Shown piece after piece: positions 1-6,141 of a stretch of 10,863 nt of DNA; position 1 is the first letter of the stretch, and every line of letters starts with the position of its first letter. Both the position numbers and the translations under genes were made by a program. The notes under the pieces were generated by a model. The model worked only from the letters and a program-made list of their open reading frames with translations, was not told the DNA's origin and searched no databases. This DNA is from Taibaiella sp. (GTDB taxonomy: Bacteria > Bacteroidota > Bacteroidia > Chitinophagales > Chitinophagaceae). The stretch spans positions 679-11,541 of the forward strand of contig JACFNS010000045.1 in the NCBI GenBank assembly GCA_019454705.1, in the 5' to 3' direction.

Positions 1-1
1 A

Positions 2-1498
2 CTGGTACTGTTCTTCTTTACCGGTATCGCTACAGCCATCTACCTGAATATGGCACCGCTGCAACCACGTGAAAGGGACTACGCATTTGCGGGCTCTACA
101 TACGCATTTGCCGTATGGATAGGATTGGGCGTACTGATGATTAATGAATGGTTCCAGCGCTTCCTGAAAGGTAGTGCAGGCGGCGTTGTAGCCATAGTTA
201 TATGCCTGGCAGCGGCACCTGTGCTGATGGCTGCGGAAGAATGGGACGACCACGACCGCTCGAAGAAGCGCCTGGCACATGCCAGCGGAACGAATGTATT
301 GAACTCTTGCGCACCTAATGCCATACTCTTTACTTTCGGCGATAATGATACATACCCGCTGTGGTACCTGCAGGAAGTAGAAGGTTTCCGTACAGACGTG
401 CGTATCATCAATATGAGCCTGCTGGGTATTGACTGGTATATTGACCAGCTTAATAACAGGATAAACGATGCTATGCCCGTGCCCATGACATGGAAGCGTG
501 AACACTACCTGGGAGACCGCAGGAACTACATGCGTTATGTAAAATCTCCGCAGATACCATCAGACAGGTTCTTCAACCTGGGCGAAATCTGCAACTTCAT
601 CGTATCGGACAATCCGGATGCCAAAGTGCAGATGTCTGATGGCAGCCGGGAAAACTTCCTGCCGACCAGGAACTTCTTTATACCATCCCTCACTAAAGAG
701 GAACTGGTAGCCAAAGGCCTGGTAGCAGCGGCAGATACAGCGCGTATATCTACAGATGTGAGATTCACATTCCCGAAAGAAATAGCATATAAAGATGACC
801 TGGCTACGCTGAATATTGTGGCTGCCATAGCACAACTGGGTTGGGACAGGCCTATCTACTTCAGTGGTGGCCTGCCTGGCGACAACTATATAGGCATGGA
901 TGAATATATGAGGCTGGAAGGCGTAGTATATCGCCTGTTGCCGTACAAAATGCAGAGCCTGACACCGGGCAGCATGATGGGAGAGATAGGCAGCATCAAC
1001 GTTGAAAAATCGCTGGACCTGTTCCTGAACAAATTCTCTTGGGGCAATGCAGACCGCAACGATGTGTACTTCGACGAGAAGAACCGCCTGATGTTTATGG
1101 CATACAAAATGCAGGGCAGCAGGCTGGCTATCGAGCTTGCAGCTATGGGGAGGAATGATGATGCCAAAAAAGTGCTGGATAAAATCAAGAAAGGCATATC
1201 AGAATACGCTTATCCTTACGATGTAATGGCTTATACTATGGCCATGGCATACTACACTATCGGCGATAAGGCCAGTGGCAGGGAGATAGCACTGAAGATG
1301 TCTAAACTGGCTACGGATGAGATGGCCTACTACCAAACATTGAAAGATGATGGCAGGGCTTCACTTAGTGGCGAATTCAGTCGTATGACACAAATAATAG
1401 GCTCACTGTCTATGACTGCCAAAGAAAATGGTGATACAGAAACAGCCAACCAACTGGAAGCACAGGCAAGACTGATGCAGGGAAGGATGGGCAGGTAG
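2..1498 (+). CDS. DUF2723 family membrane protein, C-terminal part (5' end outside window)
   Basis: The frame is open from the left edge (codon at position 2), so the Met at position 50 is internal and the true start lies upstream. The visible part begins with the end of a membrane helix (LVLFFFTGIATAIYLN), followed by the hallmark PLQPRERDYAFAGSTYAFAVWIG block of DUF2723 proteins and one or two more hydrophobic segments up to about codon 62. After that comes a long soluble domain with GDNDTYPLWYLQEVEGFR and NMSLLGIDWYIDQL, also typical of the family. The C-terminal ~130 residues are helical and rich in Ala, Lys and Met, possibly TPR-like. DUF2723 proteins are multi-pass inner-membrane proteins of Bacteroidota whose N-terminal half resembles glycosyltransferase-C/protein mannosyltransferases. 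That catalytic half is not in this window, so the enzymatic role is inferred. The gene ends in TAG and is followed within 30 bp by a strong terminator. Confidence 0.9.
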   Translation: MVLFFFTGIATAIYLNMAPLQPRERDYAFAGSTYAFAVWIGLGVLMINEWFQRFLKGSAGGVVAIVICLAAAPVLMAAEEWDDHDRSKKRLAHASGTNVLNSCAPNAILFTFGDNDTYPLWYLQEVEGFRTDVRIINMSLLGIDWYIDQLNNRINDAMPVPMTWKREHYLGDRRNYMRYVKSPQIPSDRFFNLGEICNFIVSDNPDAKVQMSDGSRENFLPTRNFFIPSLTKEELVAKGLVAAADTARISTDVRFTFPKEIAYKDDLATLNIVAAIAQLGWDRPIYFSGGLPGDNYIGMDEYMRLEGVVYRLLPYKMQSLTPGSMMGEIGSINVEKSLDLFLNKFSWGNADRNDVYFDEKNRLMFMAYKMQGSRLAIELAAMGRNDDAKKVLDKIKKGISEYAYPYDVMAYTMAMAYYTIGDKASGREIALKMSKLATDEMAYYQTLKDDGRASLSGEFSRMTQIIGSLSMTAKENGDTETANQLEAQARLMQGRMGR

Positions 1499-1521
1499 AA
1501 TAATATTACTAACCGTATACA

Positions 1522-1562
1522 ATACTGCCTTCTCATTACAGAGAAGGCAGTGTTGTTTTTTA
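1522..1562 (+). terminator. Intrinsic terminator of the DUF2723 gene
   Basis: A perfect 11-bp stem, ACTGCCTTCTC (1524-1534) with GAGAAGGCAGT (1541-1551), encloses the 6-nt loop ATTACA. It can be extended by a G-T and an A-T pair at the base. It is followed by GTTGTTTTTT. The T-run lies only on the + side, so it acts on transcripts from the DUF2723 gene, whose stop codon is 25 bp upstream. Confidence 0.85.
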
Positions 1563-1563
1563 G

Positions 1564-1859
1564 CATACAGAAAGTTGCTTCAATCATTCATGTCCTCATT
1601 ACTGCCCTTATTCCTGATATCTACCCCACCCTCTTCTACAGCTTTCATATTGCAGCGGTAAAAGGTCCGGCCTGTGGAGCAGCCACATGATAGTTTTGCT
1701 TTCCTTCCTCAGTGTTACGAATGTTAGTTACACGGAAGCATTAATTTTTATCCATTGCGAAATTTGACTCCAGTCGTAACTCATGTGGTAAGATTTTTAT
1801 TAAAATTAAAACTGATGAATTATTTTAGCGTCGATTTCAGAATATTTAAGAATTAACCT
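1564..1859. other. Non-coding stretch between DUF2723 gene and lipoprotein pair
   Basis: No supported gene is visible. The right half (about 1735-1859) is AT-rich and should hold the promoter and leader of the lipoprotein pair, but I find no exact TAnnTTTG box with a spaced TTTG; the closest is TATTTTAG at 1821-1828, one mismatch from the -7 consensus. A 5-bp inverted repeat, TGTGG/CCACA (1673-1687), is too weak to name. On the minus strand, 1580-1708 is an open frame of 42 codons with three cysteines (CGC, then C) and no ATG before its last third. It could be a remnant or chance. Confidence 0.5.
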
Positions 1860-2102
1860 ATGAACAGAACATTATTGATAGTAACAGTTGCATTAACTAC
1901 GATTTTCTCATCCTCCTGCTATAAGGTATGGACATGTACGTGTAACACCACTGCAAACGACCCTTCCGGGCAATTCGTGCCATATATGGCCAACTCAGAA
2001 GCAACTGCTCCTAATTTTAAGAAAGATGCTAAAAGGCAATGTGACGAAACCGCGGCCCGGTTTACAGACTCGCTGCAAACAACCAGGTGTACACTTAAAT
2101 AG
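1860..2102 (+). CDS. Small cysteine-rich lipoprotein, first of a tandem pair
   Basis: An 80-residue protein of unknown function. Residues 1-19 form a short signal peptide (Asn/Arg, then a hydrophobic core ILIV-type run) ending in SSSC, a slightly relaxed lipobox, so Cys20 is the probable lipid-modified residue. The mature part starts at once with YKVWTCTCN, putting Cys26 and Cys28 next to the membrane anchor. Two more cysteines follow at 61 (QCDE) and 77 (RCTLK at the very end). Four non-lipidated cysteines suggest two disulfides in the periplasm or at the outer membrane; that is inference. The layout (lipobox, CxC near the N-terminus, K-rich segment with CD, C-terminal C-x-x-K) resembles small secreted proteins often seen in Bacteroidota genomes with no assigned role. 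The ATG is the only Met that gives the full signal peptide. The stop lies 13 bp before the paralogous gene, so the two are probably cotranscribed. Confidence 0.75.
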   Translation: MNRTLLIVTVALTTIFSSSCYKVWTCTCNTTANDPSGQFVPYMANSEATAPNFKKDAKRQCDETAARFTDSLQTTRCTLK

Positions 2103-2115
2103 CCAATATAGTTTT

Positions 2116-2406
2116 ATGAAAAACCTAATTCAGCTAACACTACTCATGGTCATTACTCTATCAATGTCCTCTTGCTTTAAAAAATGGACATGTACCTGCA
2201 ACAGCTACAAAGTCTATTTCAGTGATGAGTTTGTTGACGGCCAGTTCGTACCCGTAAAGGATACAAGCCTCATCAGTAACGAAATGCATTTTTTTAGTTC
2301 AAAGAAAAAAGCTAAAAGCGAGTGCGACAAGCAACTGAGCAGTAGCAGGGAACATGCTACATCCATTGGTGCTGACCCTACCAAGATAACATGCACGCTC
2401 AAATGA
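2116..2406 (+). CDS. Small cysteine-rich lipoprotein, second of a tandem pair
   Basis: A 96-residue paralogue of the preceding gene. The frame is open farther upstream, to a Met at 2026, but that extension overlaps the first gene; the ATG at 2116 gives a clean signal peptide (MKNLIQLTLLMVITLSMSSC), so I chose it. Cys20 is in a lipobox-like MSSC. FKKWTCTCN then repeats the first protein almost exactly, with Cys26 and Cys28 at identical positions, followed by Cys70 (ECDK) and Cys93 (TCTLK at the C-terminus). The shared QFVP segment also aligns. Protein 2 carries about 16 extra residues, spread between the CxC and the last cysteine. The DNA word TGGACATGTAC recurs at 1929-1939 and 2185-2195, which fits a fairly recent duplication. 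Function unknown; surface or periplasmic placement is inferred from the signal peptide. No terminator is visible in the 37 bp before the convergent CHAD gene. Confidence 0.78.
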   Translation: MKNLIQLTLLMVITLSMSSCFKKWTCTCNSYKVYFSDEFVDGQFVPVKDTSLISNEMHFFSSKKKAKSECDKQLSSSREHATSIGADPTKITCTLK

Positions 2407-2443
2407 TGTAGAAAAGTCTGTACCTGCTCATACAATGCATGGG

Positions 2444-3361
2444 CTAAATGCGTTTCTTACCGATGTACATGAAGAAGTAAACCGCCAGCCCCGCTACCAC
2501 TGCGCTACTAATCAGCAACCCTGTGTGCTGTGCTACGCCTGACGATTGCCGCTCTGCCTCAGACAGCAATTCATCTAATACCTGCATAATTTCCTTCTTC
2601 AGCATATCTTTTTCACTATGCAATCCTTCTGAAAAACGCTGTATAGATTTCCGCTCCTCAACCCGCATTTTTTCTTTGGGAGCCCTGCCCAGCTGTGCAA
2701 TAATCATATTCTTGTCATGATAGTCGCCCAGTAAAGTGGCCAGCTTTTTAACCTCTTCCTGTTGTTCAAGAAAGAGGGCATCTTTCTTATCAGCCCTTAA
2801 ATAAGAGGCATTATAAATGATATCTTTCAGATGTTTGCGTGCTGTATGCAGCTGTTCGTCGGTGGCATTCTCTTTTATATTACTGTAAAACCCCTCGGAC
2901 TGCTGGTGTACAAACACGGTGATTACATCTTCGCTCAAGCGCTCCGGCAATCCTTTAACCAGTTTTTCTGCCAGGTCATGAAAAGAAAAACTATTGATAG
3001 CCTCCTGCAGATTCCGGGTAGCTTCTTCTATTTCATTCTTTAATATGCCCGGATAAACGGATTCTATACATCCGTCCTGCACCAGCCATCCGGTTATCAA
3101 TTGCAAGTGTATCTGCCTGTCCCGCACCTCACCGGCCGTTGTATAGACCTGTTTGAGCTGCTTCAGCGGGTTTTTACCATTCTTTACATGTACCAGCCTG
3201 ATAAAGGCACGCAGTTTTTTATACCCTACCCTGAACCTGTGAATATCTTCAGAATCATACCCTGCCAGAATTTTTCCGGCATATAGGCTAAGGCTATCTC
3301 CTTCCTTTTCTACAATCGACTTTAATTCCTTATGCTTCATATAGGGCAGTTTTCCCCGCAT
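2444..3361 (-). CDS. CHAD domain protein with C-terminal membrane anchor
   Basis: A 305-residue protein. The two-fold CHAD repeat is visible: half one has HRFRVGYKKLRAFIRL at 41-56 and EVRDRQIHL at 78-86; half two has HTARKHLKDIIYNASYLR at 172-189 and LGDYHDKNMI at 211-220. These are the conserved His/Arg/Lys helices that line the basic groove of CHAD proteins, a family shown to bind inorganic polyphosphate. Residues 281-300 (GLLISSAVVAGLAVYFFMYI) form a single hydrophobic helix followed by KKRI, so the protein looks tail-anchored with the CHAD domain in the cytoplasm. There is no CYTH triphosphatase domain, with which CHAD is often fused. The ATG at 3361 is used here; a second ATG at residue 8 (3340) is equally plausible because Bacteroidota starts show little Shine-Dalgarno signal. 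The gene lies downstream of the START-like gene, but a terminator separates them, so it probably has its own promoter. Polyphosphate binding is inferred from the family. Confidence 0.85.
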   Translation of the reverse strand: MRGKLPYMKHKELKSIVEKEGDSLSLYAGKILAGYDSEDIHRFRVGYKKLRAFIRLVHVKNGKNPLKQLKQVYTTAGEVRDRQIHLQLITGWLVQDGCIESVYPGILKNEIEEATRNLQEAINSFSFHDLAEKLVKGLPERLSEDVITVFVHQQSEGFYSNIKENATDEQLHTARKHLKDIIYNASYLRADKKDALFLEQQEEVKKLATLLGDYHDKNMIIAQLGRAPKEKMRVEERKSIQRFSEGLHSEKDMLKKEIMQVLDELLSEAERQSSGVAQHTGLLISSAVVAGLAVYFFMYIGKKRI

Positions 3362-3433
3362 TTGCTATGCTAATTTACCCTTTATAGGGCAAGCGGTATC
3401 ATACCCATGCAAAACTTAACATAGACGAAGCAT

Positions 3434-3461
3434 AAAAAATCCGCCCCATTTTGAAGCGGAT
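3434..3461 (-). terminator. Intrinsic terminator of the START-like gene
   Basis: Read on the minus strand, ATCCGCTTCA pairs with TGGGGCGGAT (10 bp including two G-U pairs) around an AAA loop, followed directly by TTTTT(T). It lies about 25 bp beyond the TAA of the START-like gene and about 70 bp before the CHAD start, so it uncouples the two genes. Confidence 0.8.
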
Positions 3462-3485
3462 CTTACAAAGTATCTGGTTTAACCC

Positions 3486-3869
3486 TTAGCTGTCTATGCG
3501 GTGCTTCAGTTCGTGCACCTGCGAATCCCACAGGCTTTCCTGGTCTTTAATATCCGTTTTGTCAGCAAAGTCGGTGATAGTCAGTATGGTTTCGTTGGTT
3601 ACAGGGCTTTGCTCTATACGAAACTCGAAAAACTCATCGTCGTCATAATAATCCCAGCGGTAACGCACGTATTCATTCTCCAACTGGTCTATCTGGTAAG
3701 CAATGTCCTCCGAGCCGTTCCACGAAAACCTGAAAGTATGGTCGCGCTGGTCCACTTTGTCGGCAAACCACTCCGACAAACCCACCGGTGTTGACAAAAA
3801 CTCGTACAATATCTGTGGTGAGCAGCGTATCGGGAACTCTAAAGAATACATTAGTCTGTTCTTATTCAT
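3486..3869 (-). CDS. START-like / SRPBCC domain protein
   Basis: A 127-residue protein of the helix-grip START/AHSA1-like fold. Typical features are FPIRCSPQILYEFLSTPVGLSEWFAD (12-37), the HTFRFSWNGSEDIAY strand pair (44-58), the YVRYRWDYYDDDEFFEFRIEQ strands (67-87), TILTITDFAD (94-103) and a C-terminal helix LWDSQVHELKHRI (113-125). It matches the short, single-domain START-like proteins found across Bacteroidota, whose ligand and role are not known; the fold has a hydrophobic pocket. The frame is open upstream to 4022, but that extension runs through the promoter region and has no family character, so I start at the Met at 3869; a Met six codons downstream (3851) is an alternative. The gene is divergent from rpoD, with 243 bp between the two starts, and ends in its own terminator. 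Confidence 0.85.
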   Translation of the reverse strand: MNKNRLMYSLEFPIRCSPQILYEFLSTPVGLSEWFADKVDQRDHTFRFSWNGSEDIAYQIDQLENEYVRYRWDYYDDDEFFEFRIEQSPVTNETILTITDFADKTDIKDQESLWDSQVHELKHRIDS

Positions 3870-3888
3870 CTGGGACAATCTTGTGCTG

Positions 3889-3918
3889 CAATAATATAAA
3901 AATGAGCGAACAATCAAA
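3889..3918 (-). promoter_or_regulatory. Candidate promoter of the START-like gene
   Basis: Minus strand: TTTG at 3918-3915, an 18-nt spacer, then TATTATTG at 3896-3889, one mismatch from the Bacteroidota -7 consensus TAnnTTTG. This predicts transcription starting about 10-15 bp before the ATG at 3869. Confidence 0.4.
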
Positions 3919-4002
3919 ATTTTTGGAAAAGTTTCAGCTAAATATTTTGTATCGATATATCTGGCGGTTGGGGAAAACGCTGTTAAGGTATTCTTAATTT
4001 TT

Positions 4003-4034
4003 TTTGGGTTGAATTGCTTCAACCCTTAGATTTG
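4003..4034 (+). promoter_or_regulatory. rpoD promoter (TTTG-N20-TAGATTTG)
   Basis: TTTG at 4003-4006 and TAGATTTG at 4027-4034 match the -33 and -7 elements of Bacteroidota primary-sigma promoters exactly, with a 20-nt spacer. The predicted start near 4040 leaves a leader of about 70 nt that ends in a U-rich, then A-rich tract before the ATG. Since the gene encodes the sigma factor that recognises this motif, autogenous transcription is likely (inference). Confidence 0.6.
4006..4025. repeat. Perfect inverted repeat inside the rpoD promoter spacer
   Basis: GGGTTGAA (4006-4013) and TTCAACCC (4018-4025) are exact reverse complements separated by TTGC. The repeat starts on the last base of the -33 TTTG and ends one base before the -7 box. 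Neither side has a T-run placed as in a terminator (the T-run precedes it on +), so an operator or cruciform-like element is more likely than a terminator. Confidence 0.55.
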
Positions 4035-4112
4035 TCTTAGTAATGACATTTTTTAAGGGATCCCGCAAGGGTTAATTTCTTTTTTTGATTTTAAAAAAAA
4101 TTTGTTCTGCCT

Positions 4113-4988
4113 ATGTCTATGCGTCAGCTTAAAATCACGAAGTCCATTACGAATCGTGAAAGCCAATCCCTCGAGAAATACCTGCAGGAAATTGGTAAAG
4201 TAGATTTGATTACCCCCGAAGAAGAAGTGCAACTGGCTATCCGCATCAAACAAGGAGACCAGGTGGCACTCGAAAAGCTCACAAAGGCAAACCTGCGCTT
4301 CGTTGTATCTGTTGCCAAACAGTACCAGAACCAGGGCCTTTCCCTCAGCGACCTGATTAACGAAGGAAACCTGGGCCTCATTAAAGCGGCACAACGCTTT
4401 GACGAAACCAGGGGCTTTAAATTCATTTCTTATGCCGTATGGTGGATTCGCCAGTCTATATTGCAGGCCCTTGCCGAGCAGTCGCGTATTGTACGCCTGC
4501 CACTGAACAAAGTGGGCTTGTCCAACAAAATAAGCAAGGCTTACTCCCAACTGGAACAGGAATTTGAACGTGAACCGAGTACCGAAGAACTGGCAGAAAT
4601 GCTGGAAATAGGTACGGAAGAAGTGGAAACAACACTTGGTGTGGCCGCAAGGCACGTATCTGTTGACGCGCCGTTTGTGGATAGCGAAGACAACACCCTG
4701 CTGGATGTATTAGAAAACCCCAACTCTGACGCGGCTGACTCAGAACTATCTCATTACGACTCACTTCGTTGCGAAATTGAGCGTTCATTGGGTACATTGA
4801 CCGACCGCCAGAGGGATGTAATCAAACTGTACTTTGGTATAGGAGTAGAACACCCGATGAGCCTGGAAGATATAGGCGAGAAGTTCTCCCTGACCCGTGA
4901 GCGTGTGCGCCAGATTAAGGATAAAGCTATAACCAAGCTGCGCACTACTACACGTTGCCAATTACTCAAGTCTTACTTAGGAAACTAA
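4113..4988 (+). CDS. rpoD: RNA polymerase primary sigma factor (RpoD/SigA type)
   Basis: A 291-residue group-1 sigma-70 factor that directs RNA polymerase to housekeeping promoters. Region 1.2 lies at about 17-55 ([20 protein letters not shown]), region 2 at about 57-125 with [28 protein letters not shown] and [22 protein letters not shown] (core binding, -7 recognition and melting), region 3 at about 130-205, and region 4 at about 222-285 with the helix-turn-helix [27 protein letters not shown]. Region 1.1 and the long non-conserved insert of E. coli sigma-70 are absent, as is normal for Bacteroidota, which use TTTG/TAnnTTTG promoters. The ATG at 4113 gives MSMRQLKI; the ATG at 4119 (MRQLKI), the start most often seen in the family, is possible. 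It has a single-gene layout: own promoter upstream, strong terminator downstream. Confidence 0.97.
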   Translation: MSMRQLKITKSITNRESQSLEKYLQEIGKVDLITPEEEVQLAIRIKQGDQVALEKLTKANLRFVVSVAKQYQNQGLSLSDLINEGNLGLIKAAQRFDETRGFKFISYAVWWIRQSILQALAEQSRIVRLPLNKVGLSNKISKAYSQLEQEFEREPSTEELAEMLEIGTEEVETTLGVAARHVSVDAPFVDSEDNTLLDVLENPNSDAADSELSHYDSLRCEIERSLGTLTDRQRDVIKLYFGIGVEHPMSLEDIGEKFSLTRERVRQIKDKAITKLRTTTRCQLLKSYLGN

Positions 4989-5007
4989 AAAGAACTGAAA
5001 ATAAACT

Positions 5008-5043
5008 CAAATAAGGCGCTGATTAACAGCGCCTTATTTGCTT
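5008..5043 (+). terminator. rpoD terminator, probably bidirectional
   Basis: A perfect 14-bp stem, CAAATAAGGCGCTG (5008-5021) with CAGCGCCTTATTTG (5027-5040), encloses the loop ATTAA. The GC core is flanked by AATAA/TTATT arms, so each strand has a T-rich 3' side (TTATTTGCTTT on +, TTATTTGAGTTTATTTT on -). It begins 20 bp after the rpoD stop. Confidence 0.82.
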
Positions 5044-5088
5044 TAAATGGTATCTGTACAGCTCTTACCTGCAAACACATCTTACTCT

Positions 5089-5120
5089 ATTGCATATACC
5101 CAAAAAACGAATTATATTTG
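5089..5120 (+). promoter_or_regulatory. Promoter of the diheme cytochrome c gene
   Basis: TATATTTG at 5113-5120 is an exact TAnnTTTG box. ATTG at 5089-5092 (TTG core) lies upstream with a 20-nt spacer, the same geometry as the rpoD promoter. The predicted start near 5127 gives a leader of about 25 nt before the ATG at 5153. Confidence 0.58.
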
Positions 5121-5152
5121 TTGTTATATTACACCCCTAACTGCTTACAGCT

Positions 5153-6124
5153 ATGTTTAAGAAAATCCTCAAATGGACAGGTATTGTCCTTCTGTTACTG
5201 ATTGTTGGTATTGCCATTTATGTAACCGCACGCCAAAGCCGTACCTATAAAGCCCCATACCCCCAGGTGCATATTTCTAATGACAGCGCTACGCTTGCCA
5301 GGGGTGAGTACTTAGTATACGGACCAGCACACTGTGCCGATTGCCATGGCGATCAGTCGAAATTGGATATTATCAACGAAGGAGGCAAGGTGCCATTAAT
5401 TGGAGGGTACGTATTCAAGATACCACCGGGAGAGTTTTACGCCCCAAACATAACCCCCGATCCTGAAACAGGTATAGGCAATGTACCTGATAGTGTATTA
5501 GCGAGGTCGCTGAGATATGGGGTAAGGCGCGACGGTACAGTATTGTTCGACTTTATGCCATTTCATAATACCAGCGATGAGGACCTTTCAGCTATCCTGT
5601 CTTATATAAGGTATTCAGAGCCTGTTAAGCATGAAGTACCCGCCACAAAACTCAATGTGGTAGGCAAAATTGTCAACGCTTTCATGATTGAGCCGGTAGG
5701 CCCGTCAGCAGATGTACCCAAGTCAGTAACACAAGACACTTCAATAGAATATGGTAAATACTTGGCTCATAGCGTAGCAAATTGTGCAGGCTGCCATACC
5801 AAACGCGACCTGATGACAGGTGCCTTTATCGGCGAATATTTCGCCGGCGGCTTCCAAATGGAGTCGATTGTTGAGCCCACAAAGTACGCTTGTATAACAC
5901 CTAACCTGACCCCCGACCCTGAAACAGGTGTGATAGCAGAATGGTCGGAAGAAACATTTATCAACCGCTTCAGAACCGGTAAACTGATAAAACACAGTGC
6001 TATGGCATGGGGCCCTTTTAAAAGGATGAGCGATAACGACCTGAAAGCGATTTACAGGTACTTAAAAACTGTAAAACCTGTTAAAAACAAGGTGGAGAAA
6101 ACCTTAGTTACCCTGGAAGGCTAA
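5153..6124 (+). CDS. Membrane-anchored diheme cytochrome c
   Basis: A 323-residue periplasmic electron carrier. After KK, residues 9-24 form a hydrophobic signal-anchor with no clear cleavage site. Two class-I cytochrome c domains follow: heme motif CADCH at 61-65 with a likely Met ligand at 135 (FDFMPFHNTSDEDL), and CAGCH at 211-215 with a likely Met ligand at 284 (HSAMAWGPFKRMSDNDL). The domains share NITPDPETGIG (99-109) and NLTPDPETGV (251-260), showing an internal duplication. This architecture is that of cytochrome c subunits that accept electrons from alcohol, aldose or gluconate dehydrogenases, although those often carry three hemes. No dehydrogenase subunit lies beside it here, so its donor is unknown. 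It has its own promoter and is convergent with the serine hydrolase gene, whose stop codon is only 17 bp away; no clear terminator is seen between them. Confidence 0.9.
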   Translation: MFKKILKWTGIVLLLLIVGIAIYVTARQSRTYKAPYPQVHISNDSATLARGEYLVYGPAHCADCHGDQSKLDIINEGGKVPLIGGYVFKIPPGEFYAPNITPDPETGIGNVPDSVLARSLRYGVRRDGTVLFDFMPFHNTSDEDLSAILSYIRYSEPVKHEVPATKLNVVGKIVNAFMIEPVGPSADVPKSVTQDTSIEYGKYLAHSVANCAGCHTKRDLMTGAFIGEYFAGGFQMESIVEPTKYACITPNLTPDPETGVIAEWSEETFINRFRTGKLIKHSAMAWGPFKRMSDNDLKAIYRYLKTVKPVKNKVEKTLVTLEG

Positions 6125-6141
6125 TTGATATTGAAAGGTTA

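Noticed and set aside
79..486. 135-codon open frame antisense to the DUF2723 gene
   Set aside because: No recognisable motif and fully covered by a well-supported coding frame.
1673..1687. TGTGG-AGCAG-CCACA hairpin as an RNA element
   Set aside because: A 5-bp stem with no T-run, no conserved flanking sequence and no adjacent gene start; expected by chance.
2026..2115. Longer start of the second lipoprotein, overlapping the first gene
   Set aside because: It would bury the signal peptide 30 residues inside the protein; the ATG at 2116 gives a normal lipoprotein signal matching the paralogue.
3870..4022. 51-codon N-terminal extension of the START-like protein
   Set aside because: The extension has no family character, is AT-rich, and overlaps the TTTG/TATTATTG promoter candidate and the rpoD promoter repeat.
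4053..4655. 200-codon open frame antisense to the start of rpoD
   Set aside because: Low-complexity Phe/Gln/His-rich product, directly opposite a highly conserved gene and covering its promoter; a shadow caused by rpoD codon composition.
6125..6141. Terminator between the convergent cytochrome c and serine hydrolase genes
   Set aside because: Only distant AACCTT/AAGGTT complementarity with a long loop and no T-run; not enough to call.
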